DNA of 35,608 nt, from positions 1 through 35,608 of the forward strand of contig JAJDOK010000035.1 in NCBI GenBank assembly GCA_022340185.1, read 5' to 3'. The notes beneath the pieces are model-generated. The model was not told the DNA's origin, ran no database searches, and saw nothing but the letters and a program-made list of their open reading frames with translations. This stretch comes from Salaquimonas sp. GTDB taxonomy: Bacteria; Pseudomonadota; Alphaproteobacteria; Rhizobiales; Rhizobiaceae. How positions within the stretch are numbered: the stretch's first letter is position 1; the number at the start of each line of letters is the position of its first letter. A program made the position numbers and the translations under genes. Shown here in pieces: positions 28,466 to 35,608 of this stretch.

Positions 28466-29551
28466 CTATCTCAGTTTCAGGGTCGCAAGGCCGAGTAGCG
28501 CCAGCATTACCGAGATGATCCAGAACCGGATCACCACCTGGCTTTCCGTCCAGCCCATTTTTTCGAAGTGGTGGTGGATTGGCGCCATCTTGAAGACGCG
28601 CTTGCCCGTCAGCTTGAACGAAGCGACCTGGATGATCACCGACAGTGCCTCCATGACGAACAGCCCGCCGACGATGGCAAGCACGATCTCGTGCTTGATG
28701 GCGACAGCGGTCGCGCCGATCATGCCGCCGAGCGCGAGCGAGCCGGTGTCGCCCATGAAGATCGCCGCCGGCGGCGCGTTGAACCATAAAAAGCCAAGCC
28801 CCGCGCCGATCACCGCGCCGCAAATGACCGCGAGTTCGCCGGTGCCGGCGACGAAGTGGATCTGCAGGTAATCGGCGAAGATGGCGTTGCCCGAAAGATA
28901 GGCGATCAGGCCGAAGGTGGCGGCCGCGATCATCACCGGCACGATGGCAAGGCCATCGAGCCCGTCGGTAAGGTTCACCGCATTGCCGGCGCCGACGATG
29001 ACCAGCGCGCCGAAAACGGAAAAGAACCAGCCCAGATTGAGCAGCAAATCCTTGAAGAAGGGGAAAGCGAGCGAAGTCGAGAACGGCGCTTCCCCCGCCG
29101 AGATGAAGGCGATGCAGGCCAGCCCTGCGACGACGAATTCCAGCGCCAGCCGCGTGCGCCCGGGAAAGCCCCTGTGGCTCGCGCGGCTCACCTTCAGATA
29201 GTCGTCGTAAAATCCGATCAGTCCAAAACTGACAGTGACCGCCAGCACGACCCAAACGTAGGTGCTGGTCAGATTGGCCCAGATCAGCGATGAGGCTATG
29301 ACGCCCGACAGGATCATCAGCCCGCCCATGGTCGGTGTGCCGGCCTTGGCGAAATGCGTTTCAGGCCCGTCGGCGCGGATCGGCTGGCCCTTGCCCTGAC
29401 GAAGGCGCAGCGAGGCAATGATCGCCGGGCCGAACAGGAAGACGAGCACGGCCGTCGTGATCAGTGCGCCGCCGGTCCGAAACGTGATGTATCTAAACAG
29501 GTTGAAGATCGGGAACTGGCCCGTCAGCTCTTGCGAGAGATAATAGAGCAT
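28466..29551 (-). CDS. mraY: Phospho-N-acetylmuramoyl-pentapeptide transferase
   Basis: Inner-membrane enzyme that transfers phospho-MurNAc-pentapeptide to undecaprenyl phosphate to form lipid I. The 361-residue protein has about ten membrane helices. MraY motifs visible are [22 protein letters not shown] (the catalytic DD pair), [34 protein letters not shown], and the cytoplasmic HHH motif in [15 protein letters not shown]. The ATG at 29551 has AGGGGGA a few nt upstream. It lies 7 nt after murF and 4 nt before murD. Confidence 0.98.
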   Translation of the reverse strand: MLYYLSQELTGQFPIFNLFRYITFRTGGALITTAVLVFLFGPAIIASLRLRQGKGQPIRADGPETHFAKAGTPTMGGLMILSGVIASSLIWANLTSTYVWVVLAVTVSFGLIGFYDDYLKVSRASHRGFPGRTRLALEFVVAGLACIAFISAGEAPFSTSLAFPFFKDLLLNLGWFFSVFGALVIVGAGNAVNLTDGLDGLAIVPVMIAAATFGLIAYLSGNAIFADYLQIHFVAGTGELAVICGAVIGAGLGFLWFNAPPAAIFMGDTGSLALGGMIGATAVAIKHEIVLAIVGGLFVMEALSVIIQVASFKLTGKRVFKMAPIHHHFEKMGWTESQVVIRFWIISVMLALLGLATLKLR

Positions 29552-29558
29552 GGTCCCC

Positions 29559-31103
29559 CTATCCGGTTGCCCGACCGGCAGATTGCCCGGTTAATTGTCC
29601 GCCCGGCAGACCGGTCGGACTGTTTGAATCACCGCTGCGGCCCACATCGCCGTCGCCATCATCGTTCCCGGCGTCGCCGACCGGATTGCCGCTGACCGGC
29701 GGGCATGCCTTCATCAGCGCCTCGACCAGCGGCGTGAATTTCGTGCCGAGCGAGGCCTTGACCATCACCACGTCACCCGGTCTCAGCGCGCCAATCAGGG
29801 GCGCCTCGACCTCGGCGGCGCTTGCGTAATGTCCGGCGAGCAGGCTGGGATCAATCTCGCGCGCCAGCGCCCGCATCTGCGGCCCGACCAGGAAGACGAG
29901 GTCGACACCGCCGGTTTCCAGCGGTCTTTTCAGTGACTTGTGCAATCTTTCCGACGCATTGCCGAGTTCCAGCATGTCGCCCAGCACCGCAATGCGCCGT
30001 CCCCTGGCCCAGATCGGCGAAATCGCCAGTAGCGCGATCGCCGCGCCGACCGAGGTCGGATTGGCATTGTAGCTCTCGTCGATCAGCGTAAAACGGCCGT
30101 TCTTGGCGCTGAGCAGGTGGCGGCGGCCGCGTCCCTTTTCGGCCTGCACACTGGCCATGGCGAGCGCTGCCTTGGCGAGATTGGCGCCGACAAGCGAAAC
30201 CGTCCCCAGGACGGCAAGCGAATTCGTGACCAGATGGACGCCCGGAGCGCCAATCTTGTAGGTGACGCTCTCCTCGCCGATGCGTGCGTCGACAACGGTG
30301 CAGTCGGCGAGTGGGCGTACCGCCATGGCGCGGAAATCGGCGCGGCGCCTGGTGCCGAAACTCATGATCTTTTTCACCCCTGCTTCCCACGCCAGTTCGT
30401 GAAGCAGCTTGTAGCGCCGGTCGTCGCGGTTGAGCAGCGCCACTCCGCCCGCCTCCAGTCCGGCAAAGATCTCGGCCTTGGCCTGTGCGATCTGGTTGAC
30501 GTCCCTGAATGCGCCCAGATGTGCCGCCGCCACCGCGGTGATGATCGCCACATGCGGGCGAACCAGCTTGACGAGCGGCGTGATCTCGCCGGGATGATTC
30601 ATGCCGATCTCGAACACGCCATAGGCGGCTTCCGCCGGCATCCGCGACAGGGTCAGCGGCACGCCCCAATGGTTGTTGAACGAGGCCGGCGAGACATGCA
30701 CCATGCCGCTCGGCGACAGCACCGTGCGCAGCATTTCCTTGGTCGTCGTCTTGCCGACACTGCCGGTCACCGCGATGATCCTGGCCTGCGAGCGCGCCCT
30801 TGCTGCCTTCGCCAGCACTTCCAGCGCCTCCAGCACGTTGCTCACCACCAGTAGCGGCAATTGCACATGGCCGAAGGCGACGAGTTTTTCCTCCGCCACC
30901 ACGGCAAGCGCGGCGCCGGCATGCATCGCCTTGACCACGTAATCATGTCCGTCGAAGCGATCGCCCTTGATCGCGAAAAAGGCCTCGCCTGCCTCGATCG
31001 TCCGGCTGTCGATGGAAATGCCGCCGATGCCTTCCGGCAGGTGTCCGACAGGCCGCGCCCGCATGATCGAAACCAGTTCGTTGGCTGTCCACAGAAAGCT
31101 CAT
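29559..31103 (-). CDS. murF: UDP-N-acetylmuramoyl-tripeptide--D-alanyl-D-alanine ligase
   Basis: Last cytoplasmic Mur ligase, which adds the D-Ala-D-Ala made by Ddl. The 514-residue protein has the N-terminal [32 protein letters not shown] loop [27 protein letters not shown] and [15 protein letters not shown], all typical of MurF. The conserved fold ends near [15 protein letters not shown]; about 40 further residues are Gly/Asp/Ser/Thr-rich ([13 protein letters not shown] and beyond) and look disordered. That tail makes it longer than E. coli MurF (452). The ATG overlaps the murE stop by 4 nt (ATGA) and GGAAGG lies 7 nt upstream. Confidence 0.97.
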   Translation of the reverse strand: MSFLWTANELVSIMRARPVGHLPEGIGGISIDSRTIEAGEAFFAIKGDRFDGHDYVVKAMHAGAALAVVAEEKLVAFGHVQLPLLVVSNVLEALEVLAKAARARSQARIIAVTGSVGKTTTKEMLRTVLSPSGMVHVSPASFNNHWGVPLTLSRMPAEAAYGVFEIGMNHPGEITPLVKLVRPHVAIITAVAAAHLGAFRDVNQIAQAKAEIFAGLEAGGVALLNRDDRRYKLLHELAWEAGVKKIMSFGTRRRADFRAMAVRPLADCTVVDARIGEESVTYKIGAPGVHLVTNSLAVLGTVSLVGANLAKAALAMASVQAEKGRGRRHLLSAKNGRFTLIDESYNANPTSVGAAIALLAISPIWARGRRIAVLGDMLELGNASERLHKSLKRPLETGGVDLVFLVGPQMRALAREIDPSLLAGHYASAAEVEAPLIGALRPGDVVMVKASLGTKFTPLVEALMKACPPVSGNPVGDAGNDDGDGDVGRSGDSNSPTGLPGGQLTGQSAGRATG

Positions 31104-32578
31104 GCGGACACCTTCCCCGGCACCCGTTTCGCCATACGGGCCAATGTCTCACGCACCACCTCGTGATCGGAGAAAGGCAGCGTCGTCTCGCCGATGGTCT
31201 GCCCTGTCTCGTGGCCCTTGCCGGCGACAACCAGACAGTCGCCCTCTTCCAGCATGGCGATAGCCTGTTCGATCGCCCTGTGCCGGTCGCCGATCTCGAT
31301 GGCTCCGGGTGCTGCCGTGAGAATCGCCGCGCGGATCATGGCCGGGTCTTCGGAGCGCGGATTGTCATCGGTCACGATCACCACATCGGCGAGCCTCGAC
31401 GCAATCTCGCCCATGATCGGCCGCTTGCCTGCATCGCGGTCACCGCCGCAGCCGAATGCGATCACCAGCCTGCCCGTCGTGAACGGTCTGAGCGAGGTCA
31501 GTACATTGTCCATCGCGTCGGGCTTGTGGGCATAGTCGACATAGACCGGCGCGCCCTCAGCAGTCGTGCCGACCAAATCGAGTCGGCCCGGCGCACCCTC
31601 AATGTTCTCCAGCGCATGCAGCGCGAATTCGGCTTTCGTGCCCGTTGCAATCGCCAGCCCGGCAGCGACAAGCGCGTTGGCGATCTGGAAATCGCCGGCC
31701 AGCGGGAATTCGATCTCGAAGATTTCCTCGCCGATCTGGATTTCGGCCATCTGCTTGAAGCGCTGGTGCTCGACCCGCTTCAACCCGATGAAGTCGCCGT
31801 GACGGCCAACGGTCAACACCTCGCAGCCTGCTTCACGCGCGGCTGCGATGGCGCGTGCCGACCATGCGTCGTCGGCGAAGATCACCGCCGGCGCGCCATC
31901 CGGTAAAAGCTCGCGGAACAGCCGCATCTTGGCGGCGAAATAGTCCTCGATATCGGCATGGTAGTCCATGTGGTCGCGGCCGAGATTGGTGAACGCCGCC
32001 GCCTTCAATCTGATGCCGTCGAGCCGGTGCTGGTCGAGCCCGTGCGAGGAGGCTTCCATCGCCGCGTGATCGACGCCAGCGCCCGACAGTTCGTCGAGCA
32101 GGCGATGCAGTTCGACCGGGTCGGGCGTGGTCAGGCTGCCATAGTCGTTTCGTCCGGGCGCAACCACGCCGGTCGTGCCGATGCTGGCGGCCTGTCTGCC
32201 TTCCTGCTCCCAGATCTGGCGGGCAAAGGCGGCGACCGAGGTCTTGCCGGCTGTACCGGTCACCGCGACCAGCGTTTCGGGCTGACGCGGAAAAAAGCGA
32301 GCCGCCATGCGCGCCAGTGCTCCGCGCGGTTCGTCGGTGGTCAACACAGGTACGGAAACACTTCTTGCGTCGAAACCCGTGGCGGTGAGGATGGCGCACG
32401 CGCCATTGGCGATCGCGTCGTCGATGAACCGGGCGCCATTCACCTTGCTGCCGGCAAGTGCGGCAAACAGATAACCGGACCGGACGGCGCGCGAATCCGC
32501 GCTCAGGCCGCTTACCTCGAGCCTGGCCACCGCCTCATCGAGCGCAAAATCCCTGCCGGCAAGTTTCCCAAGTTCCAT
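31100..32578 (-). CDS. murE: UDP-MurNAc-L-Ala-D-Glu--meso-diaminopimelate ligase
   Basis: Third Mur ligase. The 492-residue protein has [23 protein letters not shown] loop [29 protein letters not shown] and [14 protein letters not shown], with [24 protein letters not shown] holding the carbamylated Lys. The acceptor-specificity motif DDNPRSEDP is the DNPR type, so meso-diaminopimelate rather than lysine is expected in the wall. The ATG at 32578 gives the usual start MELGKLAG, but its Shine-Dalgarno sequence is poor; in-frame TTG and GTG codons lie 2 and 4 codons upstream. It overlaps murF and is preceded by a 189-nt gap after ftsI that may hold a promoter; I see no convincing one. Confidence 0.97.
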   Translation of the reverse strand: MELGKLAGRDFALDEAVARLEVSGLSADSRAVRSGYLFAALAGSKVNGARFIDDAIANGACAILTATGFDARSVSVPVLTTDEPRGALARMAARFFPRQPETLVAVTGTAGKTSVAAFARQIWEQEGRQAASIGTTGVVAPGRNDYGSLTTPDPVELHRLLDELSGAGVDHAAMEASSHGLDQHRLDGIRLKAAAFTNLGRDHMDYHADIEDYFAAKMRLFRELLPDGAPAVIFADDAWSARAIAAAREAGCEVLTVGRHGDFIGLKRVEHQRFKQMAEIQIGEEIFEIEFPLAGDFQIANALVAAGLAIATGTKAEFALHALENIEGAPGRLDLVGTTAEGAPVYVDYAHKPDAMDNVLTSLRPFTTGRLVIAFGCGGDRDAGKRPIMGEIASRLADVVIVTDDNPRSEDPAMIRAAILTAAPGAIEIGDRHRAIEQAIAMLEEGDCLVVAGKGHETGQTIGETTLPFSDHEVVRETLARMAKRVPGKVSA

Positions 32579-32767
32579 CGTCAAGCACACCGCCGAACAA
32601 ACCAGCCAACGCCGCCCGGTATAAAGGTATTCCGAATCACCGGCCGGACGCCTTACCCTTCGTAACGCCTGACCGTATCCGCCACAATGCGCGAGGCATG
32701 TGCCCTGCCAGGGGCAGGAGCCGCCAATGACCGGGTTACGGGTCCTGAACTGCAATCGGCGGATTGC

Positions 32768-34519
32768 CTAACGCGAGACGAGGACGGGATCCGCGTTATC
32801 GTCGAAAACCGGCTGCACGCCCAGAACCGGCGCCGAGCGGCGAATGATATTGCCGACCATCGGGGCGGCATTGAGGCCGGCCACCGCACTCGGCGCGCCT
32901 TCCTCGCGTTTCGGTTCGTCGATGATGACCAGCACGACATAGCGCGGGTTCTCGATCGGAAACGCCGCTAGAAAGGCGTTGAAGCGCTTTTTGCTGGAAT
33001 AGCGTCCGTTGACGACCTTTTCCGCCGTGCCGGTCTTGCCGCCGACCCGGTAGCCGGGCACGGCGGCATGCCTGCCGCTGCCTTTGACGACATTGAGCCG
33101 CATGAGATAGCGCATGGTGTCGCTGGTCGATGGTTTGATCACCTGGGTGGCGATCGCATCGGCCTGCGCGCGCGAACGCGGAAACAGCGTCGGCGGGATG
33201 AGCCTGCCGCCATTCATCAGCGCCGCGGCGGCGACAGCCGTCTGCAATGGAGTCGTCGAAACGCCGTGGCCATAGGAGATCGTGATCGAGTTGATCTTCT
33301 TCCACTCCGCCGGTTCCAGCGGGGTCGCCACTTCCGGCAGGTCGAAATGCATCTTGTCCAGCAGGCCCATCTTGTGCAGGAACGCCTTGTGCGCCTCTAT
33401 GCCGACGACGTCGGCCATCTTCGCCGTACCGATATTCGACGAATAGATGAACACTTCCGGCACGGAGAGCATGCGCCGCTTGCCATGGAAGTCGTGGATG
33501 GTGAAGCCGGCGATATGGATCGGCTTGGATGCGTCGAACTGGTCGTGGAGCGTGACAAGGCCGCTGTCCAGCGCCATCGCGGTGGTGAACATCTTGAAGG
33601 TCGAGCCCATCTCGAACACGCCGCCCGACATGCGGTTGAGGCGATCCTTCTGCAATGCCTCGGCGGGATGGTTCGGATCGTAGTCCGGCACCGAGGCCAT
33701 CGCCACGACCTCGCCGGTATTGGCATCGAGCACGACAGCGCCGGCGGCGAGCGCCGAATAGCGCTCCATGCCCTTTTCCAGTTCGTCATGCACGAAATAT
33801 TGGACGCGCGCGTCGATCGACAGCTTCATCGGCTCGAGCGCCTGATCGATGGTCAATCCGGAATTGCGCAGATCCTTGAGGCCACGATCGTCGATCGCCT
33901 TTTCGATGCCTGCAATGCCGACATTGTCAATATTGACGAGACCGACGACGTGCGCCGCCAGCGCTCCCTTGGGATAGAAGCGCCGTGTTTCCGTGCGAAA
34001 GCCGATGCCGGGAATACCGAGCGACAAGATCTTGGCCTGCTGAGACGGTGTCAGCTCGCGCTTCAGCCAGACGAATCCGGCCTTGCTCGCCAGCCGCTTG
34101 TAGGTTTCCTCGATGTCGAGATCGGGCAACACCTTCGACAGCATTTCCACCGCATCATCGGGATCGACGATACGGCGCGGCTCGGCATAGAGCGACGCGG
34201 TGTTGATATCGGTGGCAAGCGTCACGCCGTTGCGGTCGGTCAGGTCCGGCCGCCGCGAGGCGATCGACCTGTCGGCAAGTACCCGGCCCGCCGAACCGCT
34301 CGGCTCCAGAAAGCCGTAATAGGCCAGTCGCCCGACGATCACGCCATAGGCCAGCCCGATGAGCGCCATGGCGAGCACGATACGCGAGCGCAGCCGGTCG
34401 GCCGCCATCTTTCGCGATCCGTCGAGACGCAGATGGTGGGCGAGATAGCCGCCCTGCGCCGCCTCTTCCCCTTCGGCGCCGCCTCGCTCTTCGACCGTCT
34501 GGAGCATGCCCTCGCTCAC
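32768..34519 (-). CDS. ftsI: Septal transpeptidase FtsI (PBP3)
   Basis: Class B penicillin-binding protein that cross-links septal peptidoglycan with FtsW. The 583-residue protein has a short cytoplasmic tail and one membrane helix (about 46-64, IVLAMALIGLAYGVIVGRL). A pedestal domain follows (RPDLTDRNGVTLATDI), then the transpeptidase domain with SxxK in MGSTFKMFT, SxN in YSSNIGTAKM and KTG in GGKTGTAEKV. The start is GTG at 34519, supported by GAGGAA 8 nt upstream, and it overlaps the ftsL stop as GTGA. An ATG four codons later (34507) lacks a site of its own. The gene keeps the rsmH-ftsL-ftsI order. Confidence 0.97.
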   Translation of the reverse strand: MSEGMLQTVEERGGAEGEEAAQGGYLAHHLRLDGSRKMAADRLRSRIVLAMALIGLAYGVIVGRLAYYGFLEPSGSAGRVLADRSIASRRPDLTDRNGVTLATDINTASLYAEPRRIVDPDDAVEMLSKVLPDLDIEETYKRLASKAGFVWLKRELTPSQQAKILSLGIPGIGFRTETRRFYPKGALAAHVVGLVNIDNVGIAGIEKAIDDRGLKDLRNSGLTIDQALEPMKLSIDARVQYFVHDELEKGMERYSALAAGAVVLDANTGEVVAMASVPDYDPNHPAEALQKDRLNRMSGGVFEMGSTFKMFTTAMALDSGLVTLHDQFDASKPIHIAGFTIHDFHGKRRMLSVPEVFIYSSNIGTAKMADVVGIEAHKAFLHKMGLLDKMHFDLPEVATPLEPAEWKKINSITISYGHGVSTTPLQTAVAAAALMNGGRLIPPTLFPRSRAQADAIATQVIKPSTSDTMRYLMRLNVVKGSGRHAAVPGYRVGGKTGTAEKVVNGRYSSKKRFNAFLAAFPIENPRYVVLVIIDEPKREEGAPSAVAGLNAAPMVGNIIRRSAPVLGVQPVFDDNADPVLVSR

Positions 34520-34956
34520 TGATCCATTTCCTCCACCGCTCCATCCTCTGCCGGATCGTCTTCGCCGGGCTTGCCCCCGACAGATTTGATGGAGCCGGTA
34601 ATCGTGCCGCGGTCGGCAGCGCCGTCCGACTGGGCTTCCCTCATCCTGTCCTGCACCTCCGCCGGCATCTGGTCGGCCATCGGCACGTCATCGAGCGTGC
34701 CGACCATCTCCGGTTCGGTCGGCTGCAGTTGCAGATCGTCCTGGTAGCGCTCGACCAGCTTCTTCAGCCGGTCCGGGCTGGTCAGCAGGCTCCAGTCGGC
34801 GTTTAGGATGTCGATGGCTTCCTTTTCGATCTCCAGCCGCTTCTCGAGCTTGGCGACGCGCGCCTTCGCCGCTTCCGAATCGTATTTGACCTTGAAGGTC
34901 CAGGAGGCCGCCGCGATCACCGCGGCGACCATGACCACGTCAAGGGTTCTGAACAT
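34516..34956 (-). CDS. ftsL: Cell division protein FtsL
   Basis: Small bitopic divisome protein that forms the FtsQLB complex and activates FtsWI. The 146-residue product has an N-terminal membrane helix (about 5-23, [19 protein letters not shown]), a periplasmic coiled coil ([22 protein letters not shown]) and the short motif [18 protein letters not shown], typical of alphaproteobacterial FtsL. A Asp/Glu/Gly-rich tail of about 60 residues follows and is longer than in E. coli FtsL (121 residues in total). The ATG at 34956 has AGGAGG 5 nt upstream. It overlaps the end of rsmH by 17 nt and ftsI by 4 nt. Confidence 0.93.
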   Translation of the reverse strand: MFRTLDVVMVAAVIAAASWTFKVKYDSEAAKARVAKLEKRLEIEKEAIDILNADWSLLTSPDRLKKLVERYQDDLQLQPTEPEMVGTLDDVPMADQMPAEVQDRMREAQSDGAADRGTITGSIKSVGGKPGEDDPAEDGAVEEMDQ

Positions 34957-35608
34957 GGCTGCCTCCTGGCGGATGATTGCGGGTGCCGAACCGTTCGAGC
35001 GCGACAAGCGCCGGCATGGCGTAAAAGGATTTTTCACCGCGCGGCCTGGCGGTGGTTCGCACGCCGAAGCGCAGCTTGGCCGAGCGCGCCCGCGGGTTGG
35101 TTTTCGCCTCGGTCTCCCTGACCGCCACCATCGCCTTTCTGGGCAGGGTGAAGGTCGGTTCGGCGGCTTCGACCGGCGGCAGATGACGCGAACCCGCCGG
35201 CGCCTGGGAACGGTCGGCGAAGAAACGCTTGACGATACGGTCTTCCAGAGAATGGAAGGTGACGACGACCAGCCGTCCGCCCGAGGCCAGAATGGCTTCG
35301 GCGGCGACCAGCGCATCGGCCAGTTCGTCCAGCTCGCGATTGACGAAGATCCTGAGCGCCTGGAAGGTGCGCGTTGCCGGATGGATGCGCTCGGTGGGTT
35401 TGCGGCCGAGCACGCTCTCGACCAGACGGGCGAGATCGAGCGTCGTCTCGAAAGGTTTTTCGGCGCGGCGCCTGACGATGGCGCGCGCCACGCGGGCGGC
35501 CTGCTTTTCCTCGCCAAGTATGCCGATGATGCGGGTCAATTCGTTCTGTTCGGCGCGGTTGACGACATCGGCGGCGCTCGGCCCGCCTTCGCCACCTTCC
35601 ATGCGCCC
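34940..35608 (-). CDS. rsmH: 16S rRNA (cytosine-N4)-methyltransferase RsmH, partial
   Basis: The C-terminal 222 or so residues of RsmH (MraW), which methylates N4 of C1402 in 16S rRNA; the N-terminal SAM-binding part lies beyond the right edge. The frame stays open to the last base. Family motifs present: [44 protein letters not shown], and [21 protein letters not shown], which is highly specific for RsmH. The end ([12 protein letters not shown]) is normal. Its stop lies 17 nt inside ftsL, so the two are coupled. mraZ would be expected further upstream, outside the window. Confidence 0.97.
   Translation of the reverse strand, partial: GRMEGGEGGPSAADVVNRAEQNELTRIIGILGEEKQAARVARAIVRRRAEKPFETTLDLARLVESVLGRKPTERIHPATRTFQALRIFVNRELDELADALVAAEAILASGGRLVVVTFHSLEDRIVKRFFADRSQAPAGSRHLPPVEAAEPTFTLPRKAMVAVRETEAKTNPRARSAKLRFGVRTTARPRGEKSFYAMPALVALERFGTRNHPPGGSHVQNP

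Noticed and set aside
33068..34522. Long + strand frame (about 480 codons) opposite ftsI
   Set aside because: Antisense shadow of ftsI, with no domain signal.

Overview
The window is about 35.6 kb of GC-rich (roughly 60-65 percent) DNA from an alphaproteobacterium. The best fit is Hyphomicrobiales (Rhizobiales), perhaps a Phyllobacteriaceae/Mesorhizobium-like lineage. The reasons are a complete division and cell wall (dcw) cluster with rhizobial sequence character, a 620-residue FtsZ with a long Pro/Gln-rich linker, an arginine-rich DUF1127 protein, CTTGAC/CTATAT-like promoters and a CCCTCATCC-type palindromic intergenic repeat. The lineage is inferred from protein character, not from a marker search.

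Left part, mostly + strand (1-6135): prmA; a 338-nt gap that appears to hold a free-standing small RNA gene with its own promoter and terminator; a small DUF1127 gene on the - strand; an Xaa-Pro aminopeptidase gene; then a compact nitrite-respiration module nsrR-nirK-nirV. Both nsrR and nirK are preceded by a perfect TTGAT-N4-ATCAA box (Fnr/NnrR class) and by a 25-bp imperfect palindrome that shares a nearly identical right half-site. This palindrome is probably the NsrR operator. The module therefore looks set to be switched on by low oxygen or NO through a CRP/FNR-family activator and checked by the NO sensor NsrR. No nor or nos genes are in the window.

Middle part, - strand (6143-14882): azlC-azlD (branched-chain amino acid exporter), ligA, a secreted DUF922 protein, an NADPH-dependent FMN reductase, recN, bamD and lpxC.

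Right part, - strand (15210 to the right edge): in transcription order rsmH (5' end outside the window), ftsL, ftsI, murE, murF, mraY, murD, ftsW, murG, murC, murB, a MATE-family transporter, ddlB, ftsQ, ftsA, ftsZ. The genes are tightly packed, with ATGA/GTGA overlaps and one TAATG junction. They encode the cytoplasmic Mur ligases, the lipid I/II synthases, the septal SEDS/PBP pair and the FtsL/Q/A/Z divisome core. lpxC, bamD and recN follow, joining lipid A synthesis and outer-membrane assembly to the same strand. Breaks in the packing occur at ftsI/murE, at murD/ftsW (palindromic repeat), at MATE/ddlB and at ftsZ/lpxC. The last gap has a strong + strand intrinsic terminator facing the lpxC leader, which hints at an antisense or divergent transcript.

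Most of the window is conserved core genome. The points most worth following are the doubly controlled nsrR-nirK-nirV module, the small RNA candidate after prmA, the + strand terminator opposite lpxC, and the transporter gene embedded in the dcw cluster.
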